From Solirubrobacteraceae bacterium (GTDB taxonomy: Bacteria > Actinomycetota > Thermoleophilia > Solirubrobacterales > Solirubrobacteraceae): DNA of 5,671 bases. Both the position numbers and the translations under genes were made by a program. Below the pieces are notes generated by a model. That model had not been told where the DNA came from. It worked only from the letters and a program-made list of their open reading frames with translations, and made no database searches. Below, piece by piece: positions 1 to 5,671 of the stretch (the stretch's first letter is position 1; each line of letters opens with the position of its first letter). Location of the stretch: contig JADGPO010000136.1 of the NCBI GenBank assembly GCA_017882405.1, positions 1 through 5,671 of the forward strand. The letters run 5' to 3'.

Positions 1-414
1 GACAAGGACATCTCGATCTACATCAACTCGCCCGGCGGCTCGATCTACTCGGGCCTGGCGATCTACGACACCATGCAGTTCATCAAGCCCGACATCTCGA
101 CGATCTGCGTGGGGCTCGCGATGTCGATGGGCTCCCTGCTACTGGCCGGCGGAGCCCATGGCAAGCGGTTCTCGCTGCCCAACAGCCGGATCCTCATCCA
201 CCAGCCGTCAGCCGGCTTCGAGGGCCAGTCGACCGACATCGAGATCCAAGCGCGCGAGATCCTCAACATCCGCAGGCGCACCGATGAGATCTATGCCTTC
301 CACACCGGCCAGACCGTCGACCAGGTCCACATTGACATGGAGCGCGACCGCTTCTTCAAGGCCGATGAGGCCGTCGCGTACGGGCTGATCGACCGCGTGA
401 TCGAGAAGCACTAG
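1..414 (+). CDS. clpP: ATP-dependent Clp protease proteolytic subunit ClpP (5' end missing)
   Basis: Serine peptidase subunit that forms the double-heptamer barrel of the cytoplasmic Clp protease and degrades proteins fed by a Clp ATPase. The reading frame is open from base 1, so the start and roughly the first 60 of about 195-200 residues lie outside the window; 137 residues remain. Family marks are visible in order: the INSPGGS loop, the nucleophile serine in GLAMSMGS (codon 124-126), the histidine in ILIHQP (codon 199-201), and the aspartate in MERDRFF (codon 346-348) followed by the [11 protein letters not shown] ending. By alignment with E. coli ClpP these are the Ser97-His122-Asp171 triad, so the protein looks active. 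It stops with TAG at 412-414 and has no C-terminal extension. No clpX follows: the next gene is convergent, 33 bp away. Actinobacteria often carry several clpP copies, and which paralogue this is cannot be told. Confidence 0.97.
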   Translation, partial: DKDISIYINSPGGSIYSGLAIYDTMQFIKPDISTICVGLAMSMGSLLLAGGAHGKRFSLPNSRILIHQPSAGFEGQSTDIEIQAREILNIRRRTDEIYAFHTGQTVDQVHIDMERDRFFKADEAVAYGLIDRVIEKH

Positions 415-447
415 GCCACGCGCGCCGCGACCCGGCGCCAGCGGCAT

Positions 448-1053
448 CTAGGCCGCGGGCCGCTGCTCGGAGCCCGAGGCGGCGTCGCCGCCGTCAGGGT
501 CATCGTGCTTGGCCGCTTCCTTGGCTTCGGCCGCCCTGATCAGCGTCTTGAGCTCGGCCACGTCGATCTCGACGGTGTGACCTTCGCCCTCGATCACGTC
601 ACTATTCTCGAGCTCGGCCCGTGTGGGCCCCCGCAGCGGTTGGGCGGGAGCCGGCGGCGGCGGCGGCGAGAGGCGGATCTTGGTGGCGACCGGCGGCGGT
701 GCCTTGATCTGAGCGCGGAACTCCAGCTGGGTTCCGCCCGTTCCCCACTCCACGGCGAATCGGCCGTCCAGGCGCGAGCCCACCCAGGCGATGACCACCA
801 TCACGATGCCGACGACGATCAGCGGAAGCGTCCAGACCGAGTTCGTGATCCAGAGCACGCCGGCCAGTAGCAGGATCACCCCGACCACGCCGAGGCGGGT
901 CCGGGGGGAGCGCAGATAGCCGCCCAGCCAGCCGGCGAATTCCGACAGCCGCGCTTGCCAGACGCCCTTACCGCCGGCCGCGGCCTGACCCGTCTCGGCC
1001 TGTGGCCCACCGGCGGGGGCCGTAGGGGGACTCTGCGGCTTCTCGTTCGGCAT
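448..1053 (-). CDS. Unrecognised two-helix membrane protein with proline-rich linker
   Basis: I do not recognise the family. From the start chosen here the product has 201 residues: a Pro/Ala/Gly/Gln-rich N-terminal tail of about 45 residues, an amphipathic stretch, then two close hydrophobic segments (about residues 54-70 and 74-91) separated by a short TNSVW turn, i.e. a probable membrane hairpin. After it come a short segment with VEWGTGGTQLEFRAQI, a run of five prolines, a segment EGEGHTVEIDVAELKTLIRA, and a charged Asp/Glu/Lys tail. Both ends therefore probably face the same side, likely the cytoplasm (inference). ATG at 1053 is preferred because GGTGG sits 5 nt upstream; an in-frame ATG at 1074 adds seven residues but has no convincing ribosome site. 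The gene is separated by 67-88 bp from the run to its right and may have its own promoter. Third-position GC is high, as expected of a real gene. Function unknown. Confidence 0.8.
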   Translation of the reverse strand: MPNEKPQSPPTAPAGGPQAETGQAAAGGKGVWQARLSEFAGWLGGYLRSPRTRLGVVGVILLLAGVLWITNSVWTLPLIVVGIVMVVIAWVGSRLDGRFAVEWGTGGTQLEFRAQIKAPPPVATKIRLSPPPPPAPAQPLRGPTRAELENSDVIEGEGHTVEIDVAELKTLIRAAEAKEAAKHDDPDGGDAASGSEQRPAA

Positions 1054-1074
1054 GTTCACCACCGTTAGCGACAT

Positions 1075-1141
1075 TACCCGTCAACTCTACGTTCAACCCT
1101 TACGCTGCAGTCTCCTGCCCGGTGCCGATCAATCGTGAGGG
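1075..1141 (-). promoter_or_regulatory. Intergenic stretch with GTTGA direct repeat, possible promoter region
   Basis: This 67-bp gap lies upstream of the membrane-protein gene that ends at 448 and is visibly less GC-rich than its surroundings. On the minus strand it holds two GTTGA copies 12 bp apart (1097-1093 and 1085-1081), within GTTGAACGTAGAGTTGAC. The spacing is close to one helical turn, so it could be a regulator site or -35-like elements. I found no well-placed -10 partner, so the promoter call is a guess from position and base composition. Confidence 0.2.
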
Positions 1142-1443
1142 TCAGGTGGCGGGGGCGCGCCGGATCCGCCCCGAGCCCTGGCCGCGAGTCTCCTCCGGCT
1201 CGGGCGCCACCGGTTTGGACAGGGCCCAGAAGATCATCAGCGCGGCGAAGATGCGCATGCCGATCCCCGTCCTCCTCGTCGAGCGCCCAACCAGTAATAG
1301 TGGACGGCGGCAACGCCGTACTGGTCGCCGTTGGCCGCCTGGCGGAGGATCTCGAGCGCGCCCAAGGTTGGCGGCGATGAACGCGAGCCCGGTGATCCAC
1401 GCCGGCAGCGACCCACCTCGTCCCCCTCGTCGTAGCTCGCAAT
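1142..1443 (-). pseudogene. Small membrane-protein gene broken by three frameshifts
   Basis: No single frame is convincing here, but joining three frame segments on the minus strand gives one sensible protein of about 100 residues. It begins right after the FAH-family stop with ASYDEGDEVG, shifts near 1411-1414 (one G apparently missing in a G run) into SLPAWITGLAFIAANLG, shifts back near 1361-1365 (one extra T in CCTTGGG) into ALEILRQAANGDQYGVAAV and then HYYWLGA, and shifts again near 1281-1284 (one base missing) into RRTGIGMRIFAALMIFWALS, a charged Glu-rich tail and TGA at 1144-1142. Each segment has codons with high third-position GC, and the joined protein has two hydrophobic segments. 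The start is unclear: an ATT codon directly follows the FAH stop, and a TTG overlaps it in another frame. I do not recognise the family. The indels may be real decay or local sequence error; the neighbouring genes read through cleanly, which favours decay. Confidence 0.6.
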
Positions 1444-2229
1444 CTATTCGACGGCGTGCTCGATCTCTCCTAGGCCTTCGATCGCGATCTTTACCCGGTC
1501 CCCAGAACTCAGAAACGCGGGCGGATCCTGCGCCATGCCAACGCCGTTGGGCGTGCCGGTGAGGATCAGGTCGCCGGGGGACAGCGTGTTGGTCTGCGAG
1601 ATGAAGTCGACCAGCTCCTGACAGCCGAAGATCAGGTCCGAGGTGCGACTGTCCTGGCGAAGCTCGCCGTTGACCCAGGTCTGCAGATGGAGGTCGTCTG
1701 CACTGGGGACCTCGTCGACGGTGGTCACCCAGGGGCCGAACGGGCAGAAGGTGTCGGCGCCCTTCGCCCGCGTCCACTGTGGCTCGGCGCGCTGCAGGTC
1801 GCGCGCGGAGACGTCGTCGGCGACGCAGTAGCCGCCGATCCGCCCACCGGCGCCGATCACGATCGTCAGCTCGCCCTCGTAGTCCAGCCGCTTGACCACC
1901 TCCGGACAGCGGATCGGACCGCTCGGCGGGGCGACCGAGCCCCGCACCTTGACGAAGACGATCGGATGCTCGGGAGCCTTGTTGCCGGTCTCCTCCACGT
2001 GCTTGGCGTAGTTGAGACCGATCGCGTAGATCGTGCCGGGCTCGGGGATCGGCGCCAGCAGCTTGACCTCCGACAGCTCCCAGGACCCCAGCGAGGCCTG
2101 CGGAACGTCGCCGGCGGCCAGCGCCTCGCGCACCCCGTCAGGTCCGCCGAACGCCTCCACGCGTTCGTCACGCACGACGCCGGACAGGGGCTCGTCGCGA
2201 CCAGGGACTTCGAAGGTGGCCAGCTTCAT
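1444..2229 (-). CDS. Fumarylacetoacetate hydrolase family protein
   Basis: Cytoplasmic, metal-dependent enzyme of the FAH fold, 261 residues. It has a short N-terminal domain (about residues 1-60, MKLATFEV...) and the catalytic domain beginning at YAIGLNYAKHVEE (68-80). Visible family marks are FVK (92-94), the metal-binding pair Glu118 and Glu120 in LDYEGELTIVIG, Asp139 in VADDVSARDLQ as the likely third ligand, KGADTFCPFGPW (156-167), and LILTGTPNGVG near the C-terminus. Members with this length and layout act as 2-hydroxyhepta-2,4-diene-1,7-dioate isomerases, acylpyruvate hydrolases, oxaloacetate decarboxylases or related C-C bond enzymes; the substrate cannot be assigned from sequence. 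The ATG at 2229 is supported by the family N-terminus and GGAAG just upstream, though with only a 2-nt spacer. The gene follows the PhzF-family gene by 42 bp and is probably cotranscribed. No aromatic-degradation genes are visible nearby. Confidence 0.93.
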   Translation of the reverse strand: MKLATFEVPGRDEPLSGVVRDERVEAFGGPDGVREALAAGDVPQASLGSWELSEVKLLAPIPEPGTIYAIGLNYAKHVEETGNKAPEHPIVFVKVRGSVAPPSGPIRCPEVVKRLDYEGELTIVIGAGGRIGGYCVADDVSARDLQRAEPQWTRAKGADTFCPFGPWVTTVDEVPSADDLHLQTWVNGELRQDSRTSDLIFGCQELVDFISQTNTLSPGDLILTGTPNGVGMAQDPPAFLSSGDRVKIAIEGLGEIEHAVE

Positions 2230-2271
2230 CGCTTCCGGCAGCCTATAACGGGACCGCGTCCGGCCGTCCGC

Positions 2272-3123
2272 TCAGGGCAGCCGGTACGCGCCGTGGGCGA
2301 CGATCACCGCGCCGCCGCCAACGACGACCCGCGTGATCTCGTCGCCGGAGCCATCGGCCCGAGCCCGCAGCACGGACGGCCGGCCGATCTCCGCGCCCTG
2401 GTGGATCTCGACGGTCTCGCCGAACGCGGTCCGGCCGTGGCGGGCCAGGTGCACGGCCAGTGGACCGGCGGCCGACCCGGTGGCCGGGTCCTCGGGCACT
2501 CCCATCGCCGGGCCGAACATCCGTGTCTTGACCCGCGCTCCGTCATCGAGCACGGCAAAGCAGCTCACCCCGATGGCCCCCACCGCGGCCAGGGCCGGCA
2601 TGTCAGGCGCGACCGCGGCCACCGCATCCTCGTCGGCCAGCTCCACGTAGGTGTGGCGCGGGCCGTTGTCGTAGATCTCCGCGGGCAGGCCCGAATCGGA
2701 GACGCCGAGCGCCGCCAGCAGCTCCCGGTCCGCCGCAAACGCTGACCACGTCGGGACGGGCTGCTCCATCTCTCCGTAGACGACGTCATCTCCTTCGCGA
2801 CGAAGCGCCACCGGGATCACCCCCGAGCCGGTCCGCAGACGCACCTCGTCCAAGCCACGCTCGGTGCCGAGCACGAACGCCGTCCCCAGGACCGGATGCC
2901 CGGCGAAGGGAAGCTCTACCGCCGGCGTGAAGATCCGCACCCGCGCATCGGCCTCATCGTCGGCGTCGGCCGGCAGCACGAAGACCGTCTCTGAGAGGTT
3001 GAGCTCACGCGCGGTGCGCTGCATCACGTCATCCCCCAGCCCGTCGGCATCGGTGAACACGGCGACCGGATTGCCCTCGAGCGGGGTGTCGCAGAAGACG
3101 TCCACGATCGTGTAGTCGCGCAT
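2272..3123 (-). CDS. PhzF family isomerase/epimerase-like protein
   Basis: A 283-residue protein with the two-lobed diaminopimelate-epimerase-like fold of the PhzF family. Key marks: YTIVDVFCDTPLEGNPVAVF at the N-terminus, NLSETVFV with Glu45, RIFTPAVELPFAGHPVLGTA with His76, and GVPEDPATGSAAGPLA with Asp212. Glu45, His76 and Asp212 match the catalytic Glu/His/Asp positions known for Pseudomonas PhzF, so an isomerase-type activity is likely. No other phenazine genes are present, and most PhzF homologues outside phenazine clusters have unknown substrates, so phenazine synthesis should not be inferred. The ATG at 3123 fits the family start, but no Shine-Dalgarno sequence is visible; the DUF1697 stop lies only 23 bp upstream, so translation may depend on readthrough of ribosomes from that gene. 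Length matches the usual 260-300 residues. Confidence 0.94.
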   Translation of the reverse strand: MRDYTIVDVFCDTPLEGNPVAVFTDADGLGDDVMQRTARELNLSETVFVLPADADDEADARVRIFTPAVELPFAGHPVLGTAFVLGTERGLDEVRLRTGSGVIPVALRREGDDVVYGEMEQPVPTWSAFAADRELLAALGVSDSGLPAEIYDNGPRHTYVELADEDAVAAVAPDMPALAAVGAIGVSCFAVLDDGARVKTRMFGPAMGVPEDPATGSAAGPLAVHLARHGRTAFGETVEIHQGAEIGRPSVLRARADGSGDEITRVVVGGGAVIVAHGAYRLP

Positions 3124-3146
3124 GTGGGGACGATCGTAGCGGCGGG

Positions 3147-3683
3147 TTACTCCGAGGCCATGTCCAGCAGCGTCGTCACCGTCGTCCAGTTACGCGCAGT
3201 CGCGGTGACGCCCAGCCCCTTGCCGGCGAGCGCGTTCCACAGCTTGGAGCGCGCCACGCCGTCCGGGTGCCAGGCATAGATCTCACGCCCGCGAGCGACG
3301 ACCCGCTCGGACTCGTGCGCCAGCTCCTCCATCCGCCGGAGCAGGTCGGCGGGAGGCTTCTCGGCCAGGAAGCTGACCTGATATCGCTTGAGGTCATCGG
3401 CCGCTTCGCCGAGCGGATTGGCCTTGACCACCGCCGCCAGCTGAGCGCGGCTGCGGACGATCACCGGCACGTCGAAGCCGAAGCGCCCGGAGATCAGGGT
3501 CTGCAGATCGCGCTGCACCTGACCGGGCTTGGCGGGGCTGCGCAGCACGATGTTGCCGCTCTGAACGTAGGTCCGCACGTCCTCATAGCCCGCCTCGGTC
3601 AGCAGCGCCCGCAGGTCGGCCATCGGCACCCGCCGACTCGGGCCCAGGTTGATGCCGCGCAGCATCGCGACATGGATGGCCAT
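3147..3683 (-). CDS. DUF1697 family protein
   Basis: A 178-residue soluble protein of the widespread but uncharacterised DUF1697 family. The N-terminal signature is clear: HVAMLRGINLGPSRRVPMAD, then LRALLTEAGYEDVRTYVQSGNIVL (about residues 25-48), with the conserved LRGIN and YVQSGN motifs. The middle region (FGFDVPVIVRSRAQLAAVV) and the SFLAEKPPAD segment also match the family pattern, and the length is typical. No signal peptide or membrane segment is seen. Its ATG at 3683 lies 2 nt after the TGA of the RemA-like gene, with no good ribosome site, which points to translational coupling and a shared transcript. No biochemical role is known to me for the family, and the neighbours do not settle one. 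Confidence 0.93.
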   Translation of the reverse strand: MAIHVAMLRGINLGPSRRVPMADLRALLTEAGYEDVRTYVQSGNIVLRSPAKPGQVQRDLQTLISGRFGFDVPVIVRSRAQLAAVVKANPLGEAADDLKRYQVSFLAEKPPADLLRRMEELAHESERVVARGREIYAWHPDGVARSKLWNALAGKGLGVTATARNWTTVTTLLDMASE

Positions 3684-3685
3684 CG

Positions 3686-3955
3686 TCAGAAGAGAGCGCT
3701 CTGTCCGGGGATGCCGTCGCGGCGGCGGCCCGGAGGTGTCTGTCCGAGGGCAACGGCGATGTCCTGAGCGATCGCGCTCTCCGAGCGCGACGCGATCAGC
3801 GGCTGCTCGATGCCCTCGACGTGGACCAGCGTGCGCCGGCCGTCACCGCGCTCCTCGCCCTCCAAGGGCACCAGCGCGTACACCCGATCGGCGCGTACGA
3901 ACTTGCCGTATCCCAGTGAGACCATCGGCGTTGCGCGGGCCATGCTGCGGCGCAT
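3686..3955 (-). CDS. Small RemA/DUF370-like probable DNA-binding protein
   Basis: An 89-residue protein. VSLGYGKFVRADRVYALVPL (residues 13-32) closely resembles the Bacillus RemA start (IGFGN-IVSANRVIAIVSP), and GRRT followed by hydrophobic strands ending IASRSESAI resembles RemA YGRRT and its LSAVQPET strand. RemA is a small oligomeric DNA-binding regulator of biofilm and osmoprotection genes. Compared with RemA (as I recall its sequence), this protein lacks about a dozen residues between PLEG and GRRT and has a C-terminal tail rich in Gly, Arg and Pro. The arginines of ADRV and GRRT, which match residues reported to matter in RemA, are kept. The start is uncertain: ATG at 3955, 3943 or 3925; a weak TAGGA lies 11 nt before 3943. 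It sits 30-60 bp after sufD and 2 nt before the DUF1697 gene. The family call is by eye and moderately secure; the regulatory role is inference. Confidence 0.75.
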   Translation of the reverse strand: MRRSMARATPMVSLGYGKFVRADRVYALVPLEGEERGDGRRTLVHVEGIEQPLIASRSESAIAQDIAVALGQTPPGRRRDGIPGQSALF

Positions 3956-3985
3956 CCTACGCCCGCCCGCGGGCGTTCAGTCGCG

Positions 3986-5131
3986 TCAGTCAGACAGGAT
4001 CAGGGCCAGGCGCCGCTCGAGCGCGTCCCCGAGCACTTTGCGGACCGGACCCTCTTCGAAACGCTCCACGAGCGCCGACAGGAACCCCTCGATCACCAGG
4101 CGCTTGGCGACCTCCGGCGGCAGCCCGCGCGAGCCGAGGTAGAACAGCTGCTCGGGATCGACCTGGGCGATCGCGGCGGCGTGCGTGCAGCGCACGTCGT
4201 TGGCCTGGATCTCCAGGCCGGGAATCGCATCCGCGTGGGCGCGCTTTGACAACAATAAGTTGCGTGACTCCTGGAAGGCGTCGGTCTTCTGCGCGCCGGG
4301 GTCGACGATGATGTTGCCCTTCCACACCGCGCTGGAGCGGCCCTGCAGCACGCCGCGGAAGGCGAGGTCCGAGGTGGTGTTGGGCGCGGCGTGCTCCTGG
4401 GTGGTGTCGAAGTCGATGTGCTGGCGGGCGTGAGTCGCGTATGCGCCGGTCACCCGGGCATCGGCGCCCTCGCCGCTGAGGCGCGTCTCCATGCGCACGT
4501 GCCCCTGTGCGGAGCCGAAGCCGAGCGCCACCCAGTCCAAGCGGCCATCGCGCCCGACCTCCGCGCGCTGGGCGCCGAAGATCCAGCTCTTCTCTGACAA
4601 ATCCTGGCCGCACACGTAGCGCAGCCGCGCGTTGCCGCCGACGATCAGCTCGGTGACGACGTTGAAGACGCCGTCGAGCGCGCTGTCGGCGGAGAGGAAC
4701 TGCTCCCACACCTCGGCCTGGGCGCCCTCCTCGACGACGATCAGCGTACGCTGATTGAGCATGGTCCCGGTCCGCGCCTGGACGGAGCGCAGCGAGATCG
4801 GCGTGTCGACGACCACGCCCCGCGGCACGTAGACGAACGCGGTGCCGCGTAGGCCGGCGTCGTTGAGCTCCACGAAGACGTCCTCCTGCGCGGAGACGAG
4901 CGAGCCGAGGTGGCGCTCGATCAGCTCCGGAGGCGCCGCTTCGAGAGTCGTGACGAGAACCCCGTCGGGCAGGTGGTCGGGGTCGTCGAGCGCGAACAGA
5001 AGCTCGGCCACGGCCGACTCGTCAGGCGCTACCCGCTCGTAGGCAGCGAGGTCCAGACCTGACAAATCGGTGAACTCCCAACCCGGCCGCCCCTTGAATT
5101 GAGGCAGCTCGACAAGCGCAGAACTAGCCAA
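3986..5131 (-). CDS. sufD: Fe-S cluster assembly protein SufD
   Basis: Scaffold partner of SufB in the cytoplasmic SUF system, which builds iron-sulfur clusters using the SufC ATPase. The product is 381 residues, somewhat shorter than E. coli SufD (423). It begins with a [12 protein letters not shown] segment typical of the SufD N-terminal region, continues into the repetitive beta-helix core ([48 protein letters not shown]), and ends with [20 protein letters not shown] and [22 protein letters not shown]. His317 in CTHAA aligns with E. coli His360, implicated in cluster assembly at the SufB-SufD interface. The start is a TTG at 5131 lying inside the end of sufB (8-nt overlap), chosen because GGAGGG sits 5 nt upstream and no closer in-frame start exists. 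A cluster of rare codons lies near 4244-4261. sufC is not downstream. Confidence 0.95.
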   Translation of the reverse strand: MASSALVELPQFKGRPGWEFTDLSGLDLAAYERVAPDESAVAELLFALDDPDHLPDGVLVTTLEAAPPELIERHLGSLVSAQEDVFVELNDAGLRGTAFVYVPRGVVVDTPISLRSVQARTGTMLNQRTLIVVEEGAQAEVWEQFLSADSALDGVFNVVTELIVGGNARLRYVCGQDLSEKSWIFGAQRAEVGRDGRLDWVALGFGSAQGHVRMETRLSGEGADARVTGAYATHARQHIDFDTTQEHAAPNTTSDLAFRGVLQGRSSAVWKGNIIVDPGAQKTDAFQESRNLLLSKRAHADAIPGLEIQANDVRCTHAAAIAQVDPEQLFYLGSRGLPPEVAKRLVIEGFLSALVERFEEGPVRKVLGDALERRLALILSD

Positions 5132-5671
5132 TCGAGCCCTCCATCTGCAGCTCGATCAGCCGGTTCATCTCGACGGCGTACTCCATCGGCAGCTCCTTGG
5201 TGATCGGCTCGATGAAGCCGTTGACGATCAGCTTGGAGGCCTCCTCCTCGGAGATGCCGTGGGTCATCAGGTAGAACAGCTGGTCATCGCCGACCTTGGA
5301 GACCGTGGCCTCGTGGCCGACGTTGACGTCGTCCTCGGAGATCCGGATCGTCGGATAGGTGTCAGAGCGCGACTGCTCGTCGAGCAGCAGCGCGTCGCAG
5401 ACCACCTTGGACCGCGCGCCGTGAGCGCCCTTGGCGATCTCCAGCAGGCCGCGGTAGGAGCCGCGCCCGCCGTCCTTGCAGATCGACTTGGCGAAGATGT
5501 TGGAGGTCGTATTGGGGGCGGCGTGGATGATCTTGCCGCCCGCGTCCTGGTGCTGGCCCTTGCCGGCGAAGGCGATCGACAGGATCTCCCCGTGGGCGCG
5601 CTCGCCCATCAGGTAGACGCTGGGGTACTTCATCGTCAGCTTGGAGCCGAGATTGCAGTCGACCCATTCCA
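5124..5671 (-). CDS. sufB: Fe-S cluster assembly protein SufB (C-terminal part)
   Basis: Main scaffold of the SUF system; with SufD and SufC it assembles Fe-S clusters in the cytoplasm. The frame is open to the window edge, so only the last 181 residues of a protein of about 460-480 are present. It reads [20 protein letters not shown] at the edge, then [72 protein letters not shown] and the ending [23 protein letters not shown], which is the classic SufB C-terminus. The HEAT motif (His-Glu) is kept. Where E. coli SufB has Cys405 (in DKCGAHTFPY), this protein has SRSDTYP without a cysteine, as do other actinobacterial SufB proteins I know. The ATG at 5633 is an internal methionine, not the start. 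It overlaps sufD by 8 nt and the two are cotranscribed. Confidence 0.97.
   Translation of the reverse strand, partial: EWVDCNLGSKLTMKYPSVYLMGERAHGEILSIAFAGKGQHQDAGGKIIHAAPNTTSNIFAKSICKDGGRGSYRGLLEIAKGAHGARSKVVCDALLLDEQSRSDTYPTIRISEDDVNVGHEATVSKVGDDQLFYLMTHGISEEEASKLIVNGFIEPITKELPMEYAVEMNRLIELQMEGSIG
5132..5142 (-). promoter_or_regulatory. Ribosome binding site of sufD inside sufB
   Basis: On the minus strand GGAGGG (5142-5137) is followed by the 5-nt spacer CTCGA and the TTG start at 5131. The site lies within the last codons of sufB (the MEGSIG ending). It is the strongest Shine-Dalgarno match I see in the window and is what decides the TTG start of sufD; it also implies that sufB and sufD are translated from one message. 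Confidence 0.75.

Noticed and set aside
415..447. Possible bidirectional terminator between the convergent clpP and membrane-protein genes
   Set aside because: Only short GC-rich inverted pieces (such as GGCGCC) are present, with no stable stem-loop or T-tract that I can support.
651..668. CGG trinucleotide repeat
   Set aside because: It is explained by the five-proline run in the linker of the membrane protein encoded on the minus strand.
1142..1777. A 211-codon minus-strand frame overlapping the FAH gene end
   Set aside because: Its first two thirds is an out-of-frame shadow of the FAH gene. Only its distal pieces (SLPAWITGLAF and GMRIFAALMIFWALS) are real-looking, and they belong to the frameshifted pseudogene.
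1687..2745. A 352-codon open frame on the + strand opposite the FAH and PhzF genes
   Set aside because: It lies antisense to two genes with clear catalytic motifs, and its Arg/Asp/Gly/His/Leu-rich product is what a high-GC antisense frame yields. No recognisable domain.
2272..3123. A phenazine biosynthesis locus
   Set aside because: Only the PhzF-family gene is present; none of the other phenazine genes is in the window, and PhzF homologues occur widely without phenazine production.
3964..3975. Perfect 12-bp palindrome CGCCCGCGGGCG between sufD and the RemA-like gene
   Set aside because: It has no loop and no T-run, so it is not a terminator; short GC palindromes are expected by chance in such GC-rich DNA.
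3649..4311. A 220-codon + strand open frame across the RemA-like gene and the sufD end
   Set aside because: Arg/Pro/Ser-rich antisense shadow crossing two genes with good protein matches.
3990..4709. A 239-codon open frame on the minus strand within sufD in another frame
   Set aside because: Arg-rich out-of-frame shadow of sufD; the SufD frame carries all the conserved motifs.

Overview
The window is high-GC DNA (strong G/C preference at third codon positions) with an actinobacterial look. The SufB C-terminal segment, the compact gene packing and the TTG/ATG start usage fit a deep-branching actinobacterium, possibly of the Thermoleophilia/Solirubrobacterales type. That placement is inference from sequence character only.

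Layout from left to right: the 3' part of clpP on the + strand (1-414) converges, with a 33-bp gap, on a minus-strand gene for an unrecognised membrane protein (448-1053). Everything further right is also on the minus strand and, read in the direction of transcription (right to left), forms one tightly packed run: sufB (3' part, 5124-5671), sufD (3986-5131, overlapping sufB by 8 nt), a small RemA/DUF370-like gene (3686-3955), a DUF1697 gene (3147-3683, 2 nt after the previous stop), a PhzF-family gene (2272-3123), a fumarylacetoacetate-hydrolase-family gene (1444-2229), and the remains of a small membrane-protein gene (about 1142-1443).

That last stretch, just downstream of the FAH-family gene, has no intact ORF of its own. 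Reading three frame segments in turn reconstructs one coherent protein of about 100 residues with two hydrophobic segments, broken by three single-base indels. I call it a pseudogene, or less likely a patch of sequence error.

Functionally, SufB and SufD are the scaffold pair of the SUF iron-sulfur cluster assembly machine; the SufC ATPase is not downstream of sufD in this window. The RemA-like protein is a probable small DNA-binding regulator that keeps the RemA core motifs but lacks the central segment. The DUF1697, PhzF-like and FAH-like products have no obvious shared pathway with SUF; their linkage is seen, but a joint role is not shown. I found no RNA genes, CRISPR arrays, insertion sequences or convincing terminators. 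No clearly new system is evident; the most interesting points are the frameshifted small gene, the shortened RemA-like protein beside suf genes, and a rare-codon patch inside sufD.
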